Shown: piece after piece, positions 22,101 through 24,221 of the stretch | Position numbering within the stretch: position 1 is the first letter of the stretch | Layout: each line of letters begins with the position of its first letter | DNA from: a virus | Reading direction: 5' to 3' (one strand) | DNA: 24,221 bases | Virus record (IMG/VR): IMGVR_UViG_3300042384_000438 | Location: 1 to 24,221 of that record | The notes under the pieces: model-generated | Seen by the model: the letters and a program-made list of their open reading frames with translations, nothing else | The model's database searches: none | Told to the model about the DNA's origin: nothing | Made by a program: the position numbers and the translations under genes

Positions 22101-22555
22101 TTCAAAACCAGTTCGACTCCCTCAAGCCCCCCGACCTTGCAGGCCTCAACGCATTTATGGGTGGTGACAATATGCCCGCATGGATTCGCGAGCTTTCCAA
22201 CATAGAAAGCCCGCTCGAAACCTATCGCAGAAAAATGGAAGAGCTCAAAATGACCCTTGCGGATCGGCCCGATCTTTTCGCAGCGGGTGCAGCGCAACTA
22301 ACTGCGGAGCTCGAAAGATCCGTGGGAGCGATGGAAGAACTCAAGAACCCCGGCGCATTGATGCAGGGCTCGTCGGCAGCATTCTCGCAAGTGCTCAAGA
22401 TTCAGAACGCAAACGGCGGGGAGAGCGCAGCGGAAAGGCTTCTAAGAATCCAACAGCAGGCCTTTGAAATGCAAAGGGTTCAAACTGAGTACGCAAGAGC
22501 AACCGCAGCAGCGGCAGCAAACCAAGGCAATATAGCTAACTGGGCAATTAACTAA
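19166..22555 (+). CDS. Tape measure protein
   Basis: A 1129-residue tail-length protein. ATG 19166 follows GGGGAG at normal spacing; GTG 19163 is another option. Residues about 40-190 form a helical tape-measure N-terminal-type domain, including a SMGVKAFDALAKELSKVEGK motif. Three tandem repeats of about 72-79 residues follow (about 194-415), with Pro-rich joints. A second copy of the first domain (about 490-630) contains SMGLPVYDALAQRLSIVKGR. Hydrophobic segments occur at about 450-470 and 765-830 (AAIFAGVVAGAKVG, LPAAIIGGVAGGLYA), as in proteins that enter the membrane during DNA ejection. The rest is mainly helical. Length normally sets tail length. Confidence 0.93.
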   Translation: MAKTIGSLNVSMGLSITDFVSNLDKVKDDLGGLEAITSEASKHFEEDVAGIMGDALHKFAKTSKLGADDALAFAVSLKKLGLDADTITSTLDKFGKGIGKFAKNAGEASKAFAGILGKIGESDKVLLKDIQALESMGVKAFDALAKELSKVEGKAVSTAEVMKRIASGSLSGADALKALTSGLTAVAEKITDTNTAEYIANSKTLKATTDLATKSLELQARQMNVDSGATKQLFEDMKKLEAQELAIIALENKAKGIVTPPKVDTNTAEFVNEQMNLKSQTDLASKALELQARQMNVDSGATKQLFEDMKKLEAQELKLIEAENKARGIPPPLPIMPPPIPVNKNTADYVLNAKKMASETDILNKSLDLQARQMMIDSGATKQLYEDMKKLEMQEKKLVDAENKAKGIASPVAAKESQAKSKLASFLTHVETKIKSAASSIFSKVTNLIMNPVTAIGGALASYGVYKIYDRAVMAFANTEEILTRIKGLAGEANAERLGGVMGEIANQGRIAQDAVGKLATGFLGLGVSGADAARMIESFGRTSLVAGSGATDVFNKLGEVAQNMTRTGQVSKDDFATLFSMGLPVYDALAQRLSIVKGRAISAQEAMGMLANNEVGTATALNALNNMQSNPEVIKQAEAQAGTLKGIYARLAGEVEGFFTEFGGKIVEALDLKGFSNGLIGFVQNFRNNFESLVPAIKNIGTVLSVVRDVLFQAFSGLVDFFTTMGGSSEVVGNIDNIRAVVVSFAQGVMVAMQSVMSGAITVINEIINAVGGLKKFAAIFAGVVAGAKVGTLAGSFGGVTALPAAIIGGVAGGLYANSKVSGGGPQIDAEAIKAKMNEAFKSIADSIGATGTDTAKGIVEKFVGSFNQYMSEFNDGSATIGGTLLKIANSFQSLFDNLEIGMENGTIGHTAFLRQLAGGTASGIAMFQRQMALGKISTEQFEAAMAKLSKGAFDALENQLIAGTITNEEYVNTIVAIQNQFDSLKPPDLAGLNAFMGGDNMPAWIRELSNIESPLETYRRKMEELKMTLADRPDLFAAGAAQLTAELERSVGAMEELKNPGALMQGSSAAFSQVLKIQNANGGESAAERLLRIQQQAFEMQRVQTEYARATAAAAANQGNIANWAIN
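19745..20410 (+). repeat. Three tandem repeats within tape measure gene
   Basis: Repeat starts at 19745, 19961 and 20198 encode units opening NTAEY, NTAEF or NTADY and containing LQARQM, DSGATKQL and EDMKKLE, then ENKA(K/R)GI and a Pro-rich linker. Unit lengths are 72 and 79 residues, with the third ending near 20410. Adding or losing a unit would change tail length in steps. Confidence 0.9.
19826..20112 (+). repeat. Two exact 71-bp copies inside repeats 1 and 2
   Basis: Bases 19826-19896 and 20042-20112 are identical over 71 positions, including third codon positions, while the flanking parts of the same repeats differ and the third repeat has many synonymous changes. This points to recent duplication or gene conversion limited to this block. 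Confidence 0.92.
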
Positions 22556-22564
22556 GGAGCCCTC

Positions 22565-23515
22565 ATGGCAGTCGTGAACACCTATGAAACTTTTGAAGGC
22601 CGAACCGGTAGCGATGACAGCAAGCGCCAGGTCTCGCTTGTGCGCTCGTTCATTGTGCAGACGAACGATGTGGCAGACGATGTCCCCAATCTGTTCGGCG
22701 AGAACCTGCCCGCCATGTTCTCAGTGCACCCAAAATATGATAAAGCCTTCTGTGTCGGTAGGACTGCCTCGCAGATGGAAGACCCGCACTTCTGGAAAAT
22801 CACTTGCAGTTACAACTCCAATATCGACACCGTGGCGCCGAGCTCTACGCCAAGCGCAGCGCAGCCCCCAGAGGTTGCGAGTCAGAACAAGGGGGCAAGC
22901 CCCGAAGAGAAGGCCAGCGAGGCGAACGAGAACCCGCTGACTCGGCCCACGGACATCGACTTTTCCACGGGCGACAAGGAATGGGTACTCGACAAAGACT
23001 TCAGCGACCCACGCAAGCCGATGGTGAATGGGAACGGCGAGCGCTTCGACCCTCCGGTGATGTCTCACAAGCCGTTACTCACTATGAAGCTAGAATTTAA
23101 CAGTGCCACCTTCGTCGCTCTCACATGGATGGCACGGGTCAAGTGCGTCAATACGGATGCGTTCTCGGGTTTCCCTGCGCGCAGTATGCTCCTCGATAAA
23201 GTCACCGCAAAGAGGGTCTATGAGAACGGCGTCAAGTACTGGAGGATCTCGCTTGAATACCTACTAGATAAAGAAAGCTGGGATGCGTTAGTCCTGAATC
23301 ATAGCTACACCGAATGGAACGGCACCCAACTGATCACGGCTCGAGATGTTGCGGGTAATGTTCTCCCGAATGGGGTAGTCATCATAGGTGACACTGGCAT
23401 TCCTCTCGATCATGGGGTCTTCCCTACTGAGGCGAACGAAGGCTTCCTTCGCTTCCGTATTTACGACGACATTGATTACTCCTATCTGACCCCCATCTAC
23501 AGAAAGATTCTCTAA
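22565..23515 (+). CDS. Unrecognised tail protein after tape measure
   Basis: A 316-residue protein starting behind AAGGAG. It occupies the place of distal tail or tail-tip proteins but shows no Dit or lambda-like motif that I recognise. An N-terminal strand-rich part (1-90), a Pro/Ala/Glu linker (about 91-125), and a second strand-rich part with GERFDPPV (about 157-164), NGVKYWRISLEY (about 223-234) and YDDIDYSYL near the end. The GE-FDPP and NGV-YW-V/I patterns remind me of a hypothetical family in Planctomycetota-type phages; that is recollection and not a search result. It ends one base inside the next start (TAATG). Confidence 0.75.
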   Translation: MAVVNTYETFEGRTGSDDSKRQVSLVRSFIVQTNDVADDVPNLFGENLPAMFSVHPKYDKAFCVGRTASQMEDPHFWKITCSYNSNIDTVAPSSTPSAAQPPEVASQNKGASPEEKASEANENPLTRPTDIDFSTGDKEWVLDKDFSDPRKPMVNGNGERFDPPVMSHKPLLTMKLEFNSATFVALTWMARVKCVNTDAFSGFPARSMLLDKVTAKRVYENGVKYWRISLEYLLDKESWDALVLNHSYTEWNGTQLITARDVAGNVLPNGVVIIGDTGIPLDHGVFPTEANEGFLRFRIYDDIDYSYLTPIYRKIL

Positions 23516-24221
23516 TGTCCAGCGCATATGGCTTCACTGAAGACTCAGCAAGACGGATCGCCCGCGTCGTGAAAGCGGTCGAGGGCGACACGACCACGCC
23601 GACACGGATCGGGCCCATGCTCGGCGGTTCCACGATGTCGGTGGTGAAGGTGACGGCACTAGGCTCGCCACTCAACACCGGGCAGCGGGTGGACTACCAC
23701 GCCAGCGCAAACACCATGAATGACATTAACGAAGTAAAGATCCGGGAACTCAACGGCGCCGCGCTCACCGTGGGCTCTCGCTACATGGGGCAATTCTCTG
23801 GCTACACCGAAGCAGGGTTGCCGGTGTTTGTGGTGAAGACGAGCACCGCCTCGGGTGGTTCCGCAGTGATCGATGTGGTGACTGATGTTGTCGTAACTCC
23901 AACTGGTTTGGATGTGACATACGCCACCTTCTCGGGAGCAGACTACGATAACGCAGTGATTAAGCAATTTCTTGCGCTTTCAGATGTTACTCCATCCAGT
24001 TATATTGGCAACCAGAACCGATGTGTAAAAGTAAACAATGCTGCAACAGGTTTAGAATTTGGTGCAATAACAGATGTAACCGCATCCACCTTCATTGCTT
24101 TGACTGACACCCCATCTGTTTGGGGAACTAATGCCTACAAGACACTTACAGTTTCAAGCACAAACAATAGCGTAGTATTCTCCTTAAACAATGTAGCAAC
24201 CGCAGGCTCAATCGAAGGGGG
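23515..24221 (+). CDS. Tail fibre-like protein, 3' end outside window
   Basis: An open frame of 235 codons without a stop by the window end. It starts in a TAATG overlap. The first part (about 1-150) begins GFTEDSARRIARVVKAVEGD, then strands rich in Gly/Thr. From about residue 147 the pattern LALSDVTPSSYIGNQNRCVKVNNAATGLEFG, then ALTDTPSVWG, appears, a repeat style (LTDTPSSY-type) known from phage tail fibres. The DNA becomes clearly richer in A+T from about 23960 on, suggesting that the fibre part has a different history. Confidence 0.8.
   Translation, partial: MSSAYGFTEDSARRIARVVKAVEGDTTTPTRIGPMLGGSTMSVVKVTALGSPLNTGQRVDYHASANTMNDINEVKIRELNGAALTVGSRYMGQFSGYTEAGLPVFVVKTSTASGGSAVIDVVTDVVVTPTGLDVTYATFSGADYDNAVIKQFLALSDVTPSSYIGNQNRCVKVNNAATGLEFGAITDVTASTFIALTDTPSVWGTNAYKTLTVSSTNNSVVFSLNNVATAGSIEG

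Overview
This window looks like about 24 kb of a tailed, HK97-type siphophage genome or prophage. Every gene I support is on the + strand, and genes are packed with ATGA, GTGA or TAATG junctions and strong AAGGAG-type ribosome binding sites. The host is not stated by the sequence. A CsrA homologue and two tail proteins (22565 and 23515) that remind me of families I associate with Planctomycetota phages make a planctomycete-like host my best guess, at low confidence. No integrase, classical repressor, lysis cassette, tRNA, CRISPR array or insertion sequence is visible, so lytic versus temperate cannot be decided here.

Layout. Bases 1-294 are a non-coding leader with two intrinsic terminators and a cluster of short repeats. 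Bases 295-4786 form an early/replication block: an HTH protein, a small acidic protein, a phage CsrA, three small unknowns (one a zinc-ribbon/coiled-coil protein), a primase-polymerase/RepA-type ATPase fusion and a DNA-binding-like protein with a polyproline linker. Bases 4838-5853 are an A+T-rich island with a PD-(D/E)XK nuclease, a perfect 15-bp hairpin and a small hydrophobic ORF. Bases 5850-9217 are a nucleic-acid metabolism block: a second zinc-ribbon/coiled-coil protein, a DUF6378-like protein, an HNH nuclease, a PAPS-reductase/DndC-like protein, a RusA resolvase, a calcineurin-like phosphoesterase and a second HNH protein beside the terminase. From 9347 the order is the standard HK97 one: small and large terminase, portal, prohead protease, an inserted membrane/coiled-coil protein, major capsid, a small protein, head-tail connector, head closure, gp10-like neck, DUF3168-like tail terminator, tail tube, tail assembly chaperones (frameshift pair), tape measure, an unrecognised tail protein and the start of a fibre-like protein that runs off the window.

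The most interesting signals concern translation and RNA-level control. (1) A phage csrA sits behind a GGA-rich, two-hairpin leader. (2) Two essential genes lack a canonical start where homology and Shine-Dalgarno spacing place it: ATA for the large terminase (9817) and ATT for the tail chaperone (18486). (3) A textbook A AAA AAC slippery site, an immediate stop and a two-part stem-loop join the chaperone to its -1 extension. (4) The capsid gene has its own promoter, followed by an intrinsic terminator inside the leader and a hairpin over its ribosome binding site. Together these suggest a phage that sets structural-protein doses after transcription starts. The tape measure also has an internal domain duplication flanking three tandem repeats, two of which share an exact 71-bp block.
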